64,000 nucleotides of DNA, taken from the NCBI GenBank assembly GCA_030425505.1, contig JAUIAB010000008.1:1-64000 (forward strand). The letters are read 5' to 3'. This document shows positions 37,015-46,094 of this stretch, in pieces. The DNA is from Bacteroidia bacterium. Lineage in GTDB: Bacteria > Bacteroidota > Bacteroidia > Cytophagales > Flammeovirgaceae. The position numbers were made by a program, and so were the translations under genes. Below the pieces are notes generated by a model. It did not search any database. It was given only the letters and a program-made list of their open reading frames with translations, and was not told the origin of the DNA. Every line of letters starts with the position of its first letter. Within the stretch, counting starts at the first letter, position 1.

Positions 37015-39273
37015 TTATTCTGCAACCTTAAGCTTAGCAAAGCTAAGAATCAATGTCTTATCACCAAATTCTTCAAAATTAACTTTGGCTCTTTTATCGT
37101 TACCAAACTTTTCAATATTCAAAATTTCTCCAAAGCCAAACTTAATATGCTCAACTCGCTGCCCCTCTTTCAGGCACTCAACTGGTGAAGATTTGAAGTT
37201 AGTAGATGGCTTCGATTTCCTAATTTGTAACGTAGATGTAGGCTTTGAAGATTTAGCTTTTCCAAAGTTTTTCAATGAGTTTACATAATTTGAATTTGAG
37301 GTAGCTGTAGACTTTTGAACTATATTTTTTCTATCACCAAGTTCTAAATATACTGGATCTAGTTCATTTAAAAAGCGACTTGGCTCACATATTAAAAGCT
37401 TTCCAAAGCGATATCTCTGTAAAGCATAGTGCAAAAACAGTCTACGCTTAGCTCTTGTAATAGCTACATAAAACAGTCTCCTCTCCTCCTCTAAATCTGC
37501 CCTACTCTCCAGCATCATTTGAGAAGGGAAAAGATTCTCTTCCAGTCCTGCGATATAAACATTTTGAAACTCTAAACCCTTCGACATATGTATGGTCATA
37601 AGTGTTACTGCATCTTCTACTTTTTCCTGATCAGAAGAAGTCAGCAATGAAATCTCTTGTAAAAAGGTAGAAAGCGACTTTTCTTCTACCTCAGGATTAT
37701 CAACAAATGCTTTGATTCCGTTCAAAAGTTCCTGAAGGTTCTCATATCTCACTCTTCCTTCTACTGTTTTATCATCATATAGCTCTCTAAGCAAGCCCGA
37801 ATGCTTCGCTATAAAAGAAGCTGCATCGTAGGCGTCTTTTTCTTCTATCTGTATTCTACAAGATTTAATAAACTGGACAAAATCAAGTATTGCTGTTAAT
37901 ATCTTCCCAGGTCGCATCATGGAAGAAATATTTTCCAGTATATCCCATAGGGGCATTTCGTTTTCGTAGGAATAGACGATTATTTTCTCTACGGTAGTAG
38001 CTCCTATTCCTCTTTTGGGATAGTTTATTATTCTCCTAAATGCTTCGACATCATTAATGTTGGTTGCAAACCTAAAGTATGCCAGCATATCTTTGATTTC
38101 TTTTCGCTGATAGAAAGATAGCCCTCCAATTATTCTGTAAGGAATACCTTTTCTACGCAAAGACTCTTCTATAGCTCTTGATTGGGCATTTGTTCTGTAT
38201 AAAATAGCAAAATCATTGTTCTTCAATCCATTTGCTAGCCTTTCTTCAAAAACAGACTCTGCTATCAGGCGACCTTCTTCTGCATCTGTATTAGACTTGA
38301 GTACAGAAACTTTGTAGCCACTATCATTAGATGTCCAGACCTTTTTAGGTAGCTGTGCCTTATTGTGCTTTATGAGAGAGTTAGCTGCCTGAACGATATT
38401 GTCTGTAGATCTGTAGTTTTGTTCGAGCTTAAAGATCTTCAGGTCATCATAATCTCTCTCGAAGTTTAATATATTCTGGATATTGGCGCCTCTGAATGCG
38501 TAGATACTTTGAGCATCATCTCCAACTACGCAAATATTTTGATGCAGCGATGCCAACTTCTTGGTAATGCTGTACTGCACGAGGTTGGTATCCTGAAACT
38601 CATCAATAAGTATGTATTCAAATTTGTACTGGTACTTATTCAGTACATCCAGGTGATTGTCTAATAATTTATTGGTGTTTAGCAATAGGTCATCAAAATC
38701 CATTGCATTTGCCTGAAAGCACCTCTGGGAATATATTTTGTAGATTTCGGCAAACCTTGGTCGTCCAGAATTCTCATCTTCAAGCCTTAGATCCAAGTTT
38801 TCACCATATAGCTGCCAGGTTATCAGGTTGTTTTTAGCATTGGATATTTTTGAGTAAAGTACATTGGGCTTGTAGAGTTTGTCGTTCAAACCCAGCTCTT
38901 TTACAATATTCTTGAGTAACGATTTTACATCATCAGTATCGTAAATAGTAAAATTGGATTGATACCCTATTTTTTCAGCTTCAAACCTCAAAATTTTAGC
39001 AAATACGGAGTGAAATGTACCCATCCATAGGTTTCTTGCCTCTGTACCAACTATTTGCTCTATCCTTTCGCGCATCTCCCGAGCCGCTTTGTTGGTAAAT
39101 GTCAATGCTAATATTCTAAAGGGCTCTACTCCTTGTTGTATTAGGTGAGCTATTCTGTAGGTTAACACTCTTGTCTTACCCGATCCAGCACCAGCTATTA
39201 TCATCACTGGTCCCTTCTCTTGTAATACTGCAGATTGTTGTACCTCGTTTAGGTTTTCCAAAATTAAGCTCAT
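37015..39273 (-). CDS. UvrD/PcrA-type superfamily 1 DNA helicase
   Basis: This 752-residue 3'-5' helicase has the motif set Q (LNEVQQSAV), I GAGSGKTRVLTYRI, Ia ALTFTNKAAREMRERI, II ILIDEFQDTN, III CVVGDDAQSIYAFRGA, IV LEQNYRST, V VTLMTIHMSKGLEF and VI RRLFYVAITRAKRRL. The C-terminal VEHIKFGFGEILNIEKFGND segment is the Tudor-like RNA-polymerase-binding domain of PcrA. It acts in excision repair and in clearing stalled polymerases. It is a single transcription unit. Confidence 0.95.
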   Translation of the reverse strand: MSLILENLNEVQQSAVLQEKGPVMIIAGAGSGKTRVLTYRIAHLIQQGVEPFRILALTFTNKAAREMRERIEQIVGTEARNLWMGTFHSVFAKILRFEAEKIGYQSNFTIYDTDDVKSLLKNIVKELGLNDKLYKPNVLYSKISNAKNNLITWQLYGENLDLRLEDENSGRPRFAEIYKIYSQRCFQANAMDFDDLLLNTNKLLDNHLDVLNKYQYKFEYILIDEFQDTNLVQYSITKKLASLHQNICVVGDDAQSIYAFRGANIQNILNFERDYDDLKIFKLEQNYRSTDNIVQAANSLIKHNKAQLPKKVWTSNDSGYKVSVLKSNTDAEEGRLIAESVFEERLANGLKNNDFAILYRTNAQSRAIEESLRRKGIPYRIIGGLSFYQRKEIKDMLAYFRFATNINDVEAFRRIINYPKRGIGATTVEKIIVYSYENEMPLWDILENISSMMRPGKILTAILDFVQFIKSCRIQIEEKDAYDAASFIAKHSGLLRELYDDKTVEGRVRYENLQELLNGIKAFVDNPEVEEKSLSTFLQEISLLTSSDQEKVEDAVTLMTIHMSKGLEFQNVYIAGLEENLFPSQMMLESRADLEEERRLFYVAITRAKRRLFLHYALQRYRFGKLLICEPSRFLNELDPVYLELGDRKNIVQKSTATSNSNYVNSLKNFGKAKSSKPTSTLQIRKSKPSTNFKSSPVECLKEGQRVEHIKFGFGEILNIEKFGNDKRAKVNFEEFGDKTLILSFAKLKVAE

Positions 39274-39437
39274 GGTATAGGTAGATTATCTGTAAACTAA
39301 ATTAGCCCATTAATAACTCAAAAAATAATTCTTTATAATTTAATTATTGGGAATCTCTACAATAGTTTCATGAGAGCTATTTGCATGTATTTGGTTATCA
39401 GAGAAAAGCTGCAAATAAAAGAATTTCTGTTATTTAG

Positions 39438-39500
39438 ATCCCGAAACAAGTTCGGGATGACAGTTTCAGTGGAAACCCCTACGCAAAGCGTTGAGGAATT
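39438..39500. repeat. Intergenic REP-like element
   Basis: A perfect 8-bp hairpin ATCCCGAA (39438-39445) / TTCGGGAT (39451-39458) is followed by a second imperfect hairpin around ACGCAAAGCGT (39480-39490). The GC content is higher than in its surroundings. It sits in the 527-base gap between the uvrD-like and M1 peptidase genes. The sequence type is familiar as a dispersed element in Bacteroidota, which is memory and not a search result. Confidence 0.5.
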
Positions 39501-39514
39501 CTTTCCGATTAGAG

Positions 39515-39640
39515 CTATTTCTTATCCTTTCCTTTCTTGAAAAGCTTTTTTTTGTGTCGATAATCTAAATAGTAGCCTATTAAAGGAAATATTGTACTTG
39601 CTGTGATGATGAATATTATTGTAGCAACTTTTGAGTTCAC
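39515..39640 (-). CDS. Possible 41-residue membrane microprotein
   Basis: A GTG at 39640 opens 41 codons: a hydrophobic helix (VATIIFIITASTIFPLIGYYL, about 5-25) followed by a strongly basic tail (DYRHKKKLFKKGKDKK) and TAG. This is the shape of a small inner-membrane protein with its tail in the cytoplasm. No strong ribosome-binding site is visible, but few genes in this window have one. It is the only coding candidate in the 527-base gap between the helicase and peptidase genes. Confidence 0.5.
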   Translation of the reverse strand: MNSKVATIIFIITASTIFPLIGYYLDYRHKKKLFKKGKDKK

Positions 39641-39800
39641 AAGGTTTTAATCTTTATTGTTCTAATTTAACTAAGGTTGTTAAGAATTGTTGAGTGATAT
39701 TCCGTTAAGGTAAAAGGTAAAATAGTTTAAACATGATACTTTTAGATTAAGAACCATTTTACCTTTACTCACTCCTTCAATTTTATGATTTATTTTCCAA

Positions 39801-41939
39801 CTAATTATTCCTATAAAACTTCTCAAATCTGGATGGCATTTCCTGACGTGGCCAAAAGTTATTTGCGATATTAGTATCTGCTGTCAGCATTTCAGGGTCT
39901 AGCACTACTCTTTTTACTTTCTTTTCCCTAGCAAAGGTTTTAACAACCATTTCATCATTTCTTGTCCAGATTTCAGCAGGTAGTTTTACTTTTTCTTTTG
40001 TACCGTCTTCATATTCAAACTCAAAAAGAATTGGAGTTAGTAAACCACCAATGTTTTCAAAAGTCAACTCATAATAATTCATATCTTCACGCTCTTCTCC
40101 AGAGGTTGTATAAAACTGTTTAACATCCTGAGGATCATTACTTTCATCTGAAAAATTTTCATCCATAGTTTTTGGAAGACCTTCTTCCATTTTAAAAACT
40201 CTAACTTTTCCTAAAGATACGTCTACGTGGTCTACTGTGTAGAACCAACCTCTCCAAAACCAGTCCAAATCTACTGCCGATGCATCTTCCATAGTTCTAA
40301 AGAAATCACTTGGTGTTGGATGCTTAAATGCCCATCTCTGGCTGTATTCTTTAAATGCATAATCAAATAGTTCTCTACCCATCACTACTTCACGCAATAT
40401 ATTCAATGCTGTTGCGGGCTTTCCGTATGCATTTGGCCCTAGGTTTTGAACCTGCTCAGAGTTTGTCATTATAGGACTCAGTAATTTTTTATCCATACTC
40501 ATGTAAGGGATAATTTTATGTGCTGGTCCTCTTCTTGCAGGGAACTTTTCTCCAAACTCTTCTTCGAATGCTTCTTCTGCTAAGAATTCTGTAAAAGTAT
40601 TTAAACCTTCGTCCATCCAAGTCCACTGTCTTTCATCTGAGTTGATAATCATTGGGAAGAAATTGTGTCCTACCTCATGTATTATGACGCCTGCCATTCC
40701 ATATTTTACCTTATCTGAGTATGTTCCATCTTCGTTTGGTCTTCCATAGTTGAAGCAAATCATAGGATACTCCATTCCTATTCTGGCCGTATGCACAGAA
40801 ATTGCTTTGTGGTAAGGATAATCTATGGTATGTTTTGAATAAACTCTAAGTGTGTGTGCCACTACTCTTGTGGAGTATTCTTCCCACAGAGGATTTCCCT
40901 CTTTGGGATAATAAGACATTGCCATCACCCTTCTATCTCCTATCTTAACTGCCATTGCATCCCAAATAAATTTTCTGGAAGTGGCAAAAGCAAAGTCTCT
41001 TACGTTATCCGCATGAAAAACCCATGTTTTAGTTCCTTTCCTTTTCTTTTTTTCTGCTTTTTCTGCTTCTTTTTGCGTTACAATTAGTACTGGTTTATCA
41101 AATGACTCCATTGCTTTTTCTAGCCTTTCTATATGCTCATCTGCTAATACTTCTCTTGGGTTTTGTAGCTTCCCTGTTGCTCCTAATATGTGATCTTCAG
41201 GTACTGTAATTTTCACTTTGTAGTCACCAAATGGAAGTGAAAACTCTCCTGAACCTAAAAACTGCTTGTTTTGCCAGCCATCATAATCGTTGTACACACA
41301 CATTCGAGGGAAAAACTGTGCTATGGTGTAAAGTCTATTGTCATCTTTTGCAAAGTACTCGTAACCTGACCTTCCTCCTAGTTCCATTCTATCGTTGATG
41401 TTATACGACCACTTTACTTTAAATGAAAAGGATTGGGTTGTATTCAACCTTTCTGGTAAGTCAATTCGCATCATTGTTTTATTGATGATATAGGATAATT
41501 TATTTCCTTTTTCATCGGTTACTTCTCCTATTTTAAACCCTCCATCAAAATCTGGAGAAGAGATTTTTTTAAGGTTCTGTTTAGACATCACTTCATTGAC
41601 TTCCGAAGTCTGAATTTCGTAGGATTCAGAATCTTTTGCTCTTACATTTTGGTCTAATTGAAGCCATAAATAACTCAAAGGGTCTGGAGAGTTATTTGTG
41701 TATGTAATGGTTTCTTCTCCAGTTATGCTTGCTTTCTCATCATCTAAAGTTATTGCTATATCATAATCGGCAGTATTTTGCCAATAGAAAGGCCCAGGAG
41801 CTCCTGAAGCTGACCTGTAGTCATTAGGTGACCTCAACTCAAACCAAAGTTGCTCAAATTTATTGGTATGTTTTTTTTGTTGTGAAAATGCATTTACTGC
41901 TAAAACTAATCCGACAATTGTTATTGTTAATGATTTCAT
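39801..41939 (-). CDS. M1 family metallopeptidase (exported)
   Basis: This 712-residue protein has a signal peptide (about 1-19, ending AFSQ). Its N-terminal beta domain (about 45-260) resembles that of M1 aminopeptidases. The zinc site IIHEVGHNFFPMIINSDERQWTWMDEGLNTFTE matches HExxH-x18-E, preceded by MEYPMICFNYGRP, which stands in the position of the GAMEN exopeptidase motif but is not canonical. The likely role is periplasmic or surface peptide breakdown. The gene is transcribed divergently from the M48 peptidase. Confidence 0.9.
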   Translation of the reverse strand: MKSLTITIVGLVLAVNAFSQQKKHTNKFEQLWFELRSPNDYRSASGAPGPFYWQNTADYDIAITLDDEKASITGEETITYTNNSPDPLSYLWLQLDQNVRAKDSESYEIQTSEVNEVMSKQNLKKISSPDFDGGFKIGEVTDEKGNKLSYIINKTMMRIDLPERLNTTQSFSFKVKWSYNINDRMELGGRSGYEYFAKDDNRLYTIAQFFPRMCVYNDYDGWQNKQFLGSGEFSLPFGDYKVKITVPEDHILGATGKLQNPREVLADEHIERLEKAMESFDKPVLIVTQKEAEKAEKKKRKGTKTWVFHADNVRDFAFATSRKFIWDAMAVKIGDRRVMAMSYYPKEGNPLWEEYSTRVVAHTLRVYSKHTIDYPYHKAISVHTARIGMEYPMICFNYGRPNEDGTYSDKVKYGMAGVIIHEVGHNFFPMIINSDERQWTWMDEGLNTFTEFLAEEAFEEEFGEKFPARRGPAHKIIPYMSMDKKLLSPIMTNSEQVQNLGPNAYGKPATALNILREVVMGRELFDYAFKEYSQRWAFKHPTPSDFFRTMEDASAVDLDWFWRGWFYTVDHVDVSLGKVRVFKMEEGLPKTMDENFSDESNDPQDVKQFYTTSGEEREDMNYYELTFENIGGLLTPILFEFEYEDGTKEKVKLPAEIWTRNDEMVVKTFAREKKVKRVVLDPEMLTADTNIANNFWPRQEMPSRFEKFYRNN

Positions 41940-42105
41940 GCTTGTTCTTTTAAAAGAAAATATCCTTAAAGATAAAAACGATATTTTTAATATTTTAATT
42001 ATGAGAGGGGAAATAGCCGTTACACGTAATGAATTTGATTTACAAAATCTTTTTAAGAGAAGAAAAACTTTTGATTGTAACTCTTTTGGAGTAATGAGTG
42101 TCTAA

Positions 42106-42135
42106 TTTGGTATATTGTTACAAATCGTACTTTAG
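42106..42135 (+). promoter_or_regulatory. Bacteroidota-type promoter for the M48 peptidase gene
   Basis: TTTG at 42106-42109 and TACTTTAG at 42128-42135 are separated by 18 bases, fitting the TTTG-N19-TAnnTTTG consensus with one mismatch in the -7 box. Transcription from about 42143 would include the leader element at 42164-42222. Confidence 0.5.
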
Positions 42136-42163
42136 TCATTATTATTTTTATGAAACAGACATA

Positions 42164-42222
42164 TCTGATTTAAAATTGAGATACACAGAGATATGATTAA
42201 ACTGTGTACCAAATAAATTAGG
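42164..42222 (+). promoter_or_regulatory. Two-helix leader element, copy 2 (upstream of the M48 gene)
   Basis: The outer helix TCTGATTT (42164-42171) pairs with AAATTAGG (42215-42222), with two G-U pairs. The inner helix TACACAG (42182-42188) pairs perfectly with CTGTGTA (42202-42208). The internal loop repeats the AAAATTGAG of copy 1 on the 5' side and a CAAA on the 3' side. It ends 21 bases before the ATG at 42244. Confidence 0.55.
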
Positions 42223-42243
42223 TGAATCTTAAATTTTAAACAC

Positions 42244-43239
42244 ATGAAGAAAGAAGATAAAAAAAAGTCTTATAAGAGTTTTAAAGGTATCCACCCTACT
42301 GCTTGGGAGCATCCTGCCGATAGAGTTGCTTTAAATGCATTAAAGAAAGTACCGGGGCTAAGTACTCTTATCAAGGTAGTTTTTGGATCTACTACTGAAA
42401 AATCTCTTCGATTGTTTACTATCGCTTCTGCTGTTAGGGTAAACAAAAAGCAGTTCCCCAAAGTCCACAAAATGTACCTTGAGGTTTGTAAAACCTTTGA
42501 TGTGAAAGAAGCTCCTGAGCTTTTTGTTACGCAAAGTCCTATTCTTAATGCAGGTGCAATCGGCATGAACAATCCTTTTATCACTCTTAATTCCAGCATG
42601 CTGGATATGCTTAACGATAATGAGCTGAGAGCTGTTCTAGGGCATGAACTTGGTCACATTTTGAGTGGACATGTATTGTATAAAACTCTTTTAGCTATTT
42701 TGCTTCAGCTATCTGTTTTTGCATTTAACATCCCTCTTTCAGGAATGGCTCTTTTCGGTATTATAGCAGCTCTTAAAGAATGGGATAGAAAAAGTGAGTT
42801 AAGTGCTGATAGAGCTGGTCTTATTGCTTGCCAAGACCCTGAGGTTTCTGTTCATCTATTGATGAAAATGGCTGGTGGAGGAAAGATCAAAGAAATGGAT
42901 TTGGGTGAGTTTATTAAGCAGGCAGAGGAATACAAAAATGCTAAGTCCTTAACGGATAATATTTATAAGGTAATCAATGCTATAAGCCAAACACATCCTT
43001 TCCCTATCACTCGAACGTCAGAGCTTTTAGAGTGGGTACAAAACGGTGATTACGAAGCTATTATTAATGGTTCTTATCCTCAGGAAGAAAAAGCTTTTAC
43101 CGAAGATATGAAAGAGGCAACGAATGTCTATCAGAAAAAATTTGAGGATACTCTTAACCCAATTTTTGATGATATGAAAAAGAATACAGAAAATATTTCT
43201 CAGCAATTTAAAAGCTTCTTTGAAGGCTTTTATAAATAG
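42244..43239 (+). CDS. M48 family zinc metallopeptidase
   Basis: This 331-residue protein has the zinc site AVLGHELGHILSGHV (HExxH) and the downstream glutamate in SELSADRAGLIACQD, the M48 arrangement seen in HtpX and related membrane proteases. A hydrophobic segment (about 140-180) gives one or two membrane helices, and the C-terminus is a coiled coil. There is no signal peptide, so the active site is probably cytoplasmic at the membrane. A quality-control role is inference from the family. A conserved structured leader and its own promoter precede it. Confidence 0.9.
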   Translation: MKKEDKKKSYKSFKGIHPTAWEHPADRVALNALKKVPGLSTLIKVVFGSTTEKSLRLFTIASAVRVNKKQFPKVHKMYLEVCKTFDVKEAPELFVTQSPILNAGAIGMNNPFITLNSSMLDMLNDNELRAVLGHELGHILSGHVLYKTLLAILLQLSVFAFNIPLSGMALFGIIAALKEWDRKSELSADRAGLIACQDPEVSVHLLMKMAGGGKIKEMDLGEFIKQAEEYKNAKSLTDNIYKVINAISQTHPFPITRTSELLEWVQNGDYEAIINGSYPQEEKAFTEDMKEATNVYQKKFEDTLNPIFDDMKKNTENISQQFKSFFEGFYK

Positions 43240-43244
43240 TAAGT

Positions 43245-43544
43245 TTACTCTTGTATTTGAACTCCACAAACCGGGCAGTATTTTGAAATATCTCTGCCCA
43301 TGTATTTCCTGCAATTTGGGCATCTAGAAGCCTCAATGTATCGAGGTATGGCAACAATAAGTGGTAAAGCTACTATTAATGTAATTAGCGCAGCAAAATC
43401 TCTCCTATAATCAAAGAAAGAAACTGCTACTGGATAAGAAATAAGCGCTAAAAGCAAATCAATAGCTATGACTATAGCCCATGGGCGAAATTTTGCTTTT
43501 TGAGCTTTAAATTCTTCGATGAAAGAGCTTTTATTTCTCTTCAC
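43245..43544 (-). CDS. Small membrane protein with C-terminal zinc ribbon
   Basis: This 99-residue protein starts at a GTG that overlaps the stop codon of the DEAD-box helicase (TAGTG), implying translational coupling. Two hydrophobic helices (about 21-41 and 50-68) are followed by a zinc ribbon CPNCRKYMG ... KYCPVCGV (about 75-95). The function is unknown. It converges on the M48 gene with only five bases between them. Confidence 0.7.
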   Translation of the reverse strand: MKRNKSSFIEEFKAQKAKFRPWAIVIAIDLLLALISYPVAVSFFDYRRDFAALITLIVALPLIVAIPRYIEASRCPNCRKYMGRDISKYCPVCGVQIQE

Positions 43545-45277
43545 TAATTTCTTCTAAATCGATTCCTCTTTTTATCTTTTCTAAAAAACCCTCTGCCTTT
43601 TTCTGAAAAATCATCTTCCTTTTTTGGCTTGGATACTTCTACTCTAATAGAATAGTTATTAAACATAGTATCATTTAATGAATTTACAACTTCCTGCTCG
43701 TAGTTTTTATCTACCTCAAAAAAAGAAAAGTTATTGAGAACTTCTATTTTTCCTATTTCTACGTTTTGCTGAGTAATATTATCGTTTATTATTCCAATGA
43801 GATTTGTAGCCTTTAATTTATGCTTTTTCCCTAGATTGATAAATAGCCTTGAGAAGTTAGTATCTCTCCCACCCTTTCTTGATCTATCCGCTTTCTCTCT
43901 TTTATCTAAACTAACATTAATGTCTTTAGCTGTTTTGTAATATTCTAAGTACGAGTTGAATTCGACAGATACAAATCTTTTTATTAGCTCTTCTCTTTCT
44001 AACCACTCAAGTTTCTTATAAATTGACGGAAGAAAAGAATGAATCTGATCTTCATCTACATCTACATTTTCAACTTTATCTATTAAGCTATATAATCTTT
44101 TCTCACAAATTTCTTTTCCTCCTGGGATTTGTTTGTGTTCAAATTTTTTCCCTACAACTTTTTCTATATCCCTTAGTTTTCTAGCCTCTCTAGAATGTAC
44201 TATAGCTATTGAAACCCCTGTTTTTCCAGCTCTTCCAGTCCTACCACTTCTATGCACATATACCTCAGGATCTTCTGGTAAGCTGTAATTAATTACATGG
44301 GTTAAATCATTAACATCTATTCCTCTGGCAGCTACATCTGTAGCAACTAATAGTTGAAGGTGTTTTGTTCGGAACTTTCGCATTACCTGGTCTCTCTGCG
44401 CTTGAGATAAGTCTCCATGTAGTGCATCCGCATTATAACCATCCTGTATTAGTTTATCGGCTATTTCTTTTGCTTCCCTCCTAGTTCTACAGAATACTAT
44501 TCCATATACATCTGGGTGAACATCTGCCAGTCTTTTCAAAGCAAGGTACTTATCAGACGCTTTAACAGTGAAGCATTGATGTTCAACAGTTTTTGCTCCT
44601 TCATTTTTTTTACCTACCGAAATTTCAGCCGGATTCTCCATGTAGTTTTGAGCAATTTTCCGAACGTCTTTAGGCATTGTTGCCGAAAACAACAAGGTTT
44701 GCTTATCTCCTGGAAGAGTCGAAAGAATGGAGTCTAAGTCTTCCTTAAAGCCCATGTTTAGCATTTCATCCGCTTCATCTAGCACAAGCCACTGCACTGT
44801 TTGAAGTTTTAATGCCTTTCGTCGGATTAAATCCAATGTTCTTCCTGGAGTTCCAACAACTACCTGAACTCCTTTTTTTAGGGATTTTATCTGTGGTTCT
44901 ATACTCGCACCACCATATACTGCTAGTATTTGTATCCCTTTCACATATTTTGAATAATCTTTAAGATCGTTTGCTATTTGCAAACATAATTCTCTTGTAG
45001 GGCTAAGTATTAAGGCTTGCACATTTTTACTTTTCACATCTACCTTTTGAACAATTGGTAAACCAAAGCCTGCTGTCTTTCCTGTTCCCGTTTGGGCTAA
45101 CGCAATTATATCTTGTCTAGAATCTAGTAAAGATGGTATTGTTTGCGCTTGTATTGGTGTTGGACTGGCGTAACCTAACTCACCAATAGCTTTAAGAATC
45201 TCTTCGTTAAGTCCACTCTCTTTAAAATCATTCATTTTTTTGCAATCTTTTATGTCTTCGTTCTTTTCCTTCATCAA
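43544..45277 (-). CDS. DEAD-box RNA helicase (DeaD/CsdA-like)
   Basis: This 577-residue ATP-dependent RNA helicase has the motifs Q (FKESGLNEEILKAIGELGYASPTPIQAQ), I AQTGTGKT, II VLDEADEM, III FSATMP, V ATDVAARGIDV and VI HRSGRTGRAG. After the helicase core (about 1-380), a linker leads to a DbpA-type RNA-binding domain (about 465-545), with a basic Lys/Arg/Phe tail. This is the layout of DeaD/CsdA, which unwinds structured RNA in ribosome assembly and mRNA decay. A start 14 codons downstream (MNDFKESGL) is possible. Confidence 0.93.
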   Translation of the reverse strand: MMKEKNEDIKDCKKMNDFKESGLNEEILKAIGELGYASPTPIQAQTIPSLLDSRQDIIALAQTGTGKTAGFGLPIVQKVDVKSKNVQALILSPTRELCLQIANDLKDYSKYVKGIQILAVYGGASIEPQIKSLKKGVQVVVGTPGRTLDLIRRKALKLQTVQWLVLDEADEMLNMGFKEDLDSILSTLPGDKQTLLFSATMPKDVRKIAQNYMENPAEISVGKKNEGAKTVEHQCFTVKASDKYLALKRLADVHPDVYGIVFCRTRREAKEIADKLIQDGYNADALHGDLSQAQRDQVMRKFRTKHLQLLVATDVAARGIDVNDLTHVINYSLPEDPEVYVHRSGRTGRAGKTGVSIAIVHSREARKLRDIEKVVGKKFEHKQIPGGKEICEKRLYSLIDKVENVDVDEDQIHSFLPSIYKKLEWLEREELIKRFVSVEFNSYLEYYKTAKDINVSLDKREKADRSRKGGRDTNFSRLFINLGKKHKLKATNLIGIINDNITQQNVEIGKIEVLNNFSFFEVDKNYEQEVVNSLNDTMFNNYSIRVEVSKPKKEDDFSEKGRGFFRKDKKRNRFRRN

Positions 45278-45410
45278 TTCTCAATCATTCCCTGGATTGC
45301 AAGATGCTAGAAAAGGCTAAACCTCATTTTGAAGTTTTAATAATGCAAAAGTATCTCTTTATCAGGTATTAAACTAGCATAAAAGAGATTGTTTTAGAAT
45401 AACTTAGCTT

Positions 45411-45731
45411 TTATGTCAATTTCATATTTTGATTTTCTAGAGTAATACTAAAATGAATCTCAGCTTTAAGAGCTTTAAAAACTTTGATTATTGTATCTAT
45501 AGTTGCACTATTAAGTCCTTTCTCTAGTTTTGAAATTTGTGCTTTTTTAACTCCGACTAGCTCTCCAAGTTGTTCCTGAGTTAGATTTCTCTCTTTCCTT
45601 GCTGATTTAATCACTCTACTAATGGCTTCCATTCGCAATTCTTGTTCGTAGTCATCCCTCTCAGGAGTACCTTTTTTGCCAAGATACTTATCCTCCATTT
45701 GATCTAGAGTAAGGTAGATTATTTTGCTCAT
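45411..45731 (-). CDS. HTH (XRE-family) antitoxin, HigA-like
   Basis: This 106-residue DNA-binding protein has an N-terminal region with the substrate-contact segment YLGKKGTPERDDYEQELR and a C-terminal XRE helix-turn-helix (NLTQEQLGELVGVKKAQISKLEKGLNSATIDTIIKVFKAL, about 48-88). It is the downstream gene of a toxin-antitoxin-type pair (toxin first, as in HigBA) with an 89-base gap. HigA-like proteins neutralise the toxin and repress their own operon. Confidence 0.85.
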   Translation of the reverse strand: MSKIIYLTLDQMEDKYLGKKGTPERDDYEQELRMEAISRVIKSARKERNLTQEQLGELVGVKKAQISKLEKGLNSATIDTIIKVFKALKAEIHFSITLENQNMKLT

Positions 45732-45820
45732 TATATTTCATATATTTAAAAGTATATTAAAAAAAATAGTTAGTTAAATTATATGTAAGTAAAGAAAATT
45801 AAATGATTGTAATATTTTTA

Positions 45821-46060
45821 TTACTGTTTATTATCAAAATACAGCTCACGAAGTGAATGAGCCTTTTGAATTTCTTTTTTCGGAATTTTAGACTGCTTTT
45901 TCACAAAGCCACTTGCTGCAACTACCAATGTTTCAGTAGTTTTTCTTTTATCCCAAAATGCTAAAACTCTAATTTGAGTACGATTATATCGTATTCTAAA
46001 CTCCCAAACTTTATCATCTAATTTTTTAAACAAGCTATTATCTATTTCTTGTTTCTGCAT
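45821..46060 (-). CDS. Short HigB/RelE-type (phage Gp49-like) toxin, possibly truncated
   Basis: This 79-residue protein covers the C-terminal two thirds of the Gp49-like/HigB family: LFKKLDDKVWEFRIRYNRTQIRVLAFWDKR, then a core strand and the FVKKQSKIPKKEIQKAHSLRELYF end that is typical of the family. Members are usually about 100-120 residues. Here a TAG immediately precedes the ATG, so roughly 30 N-terminal residues are missing. Only 34 bases separate it from the divergent aminotransferase start, which leaves no room for them. The ribonuclease may be inactive. Confidence 0.7.
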   Translation of the reverse strand: MQKQEIDNSLFKKLDDKVWEFRIRYNRTQIRVLAFWDKRKTTETLVVAASGFVKKQSKIPKKEIQKAHSLRELYFDNKQ

Positions 46061-46094
46061 CTATTATTTTTACAAAAAAATTTTGTTAGTATAG

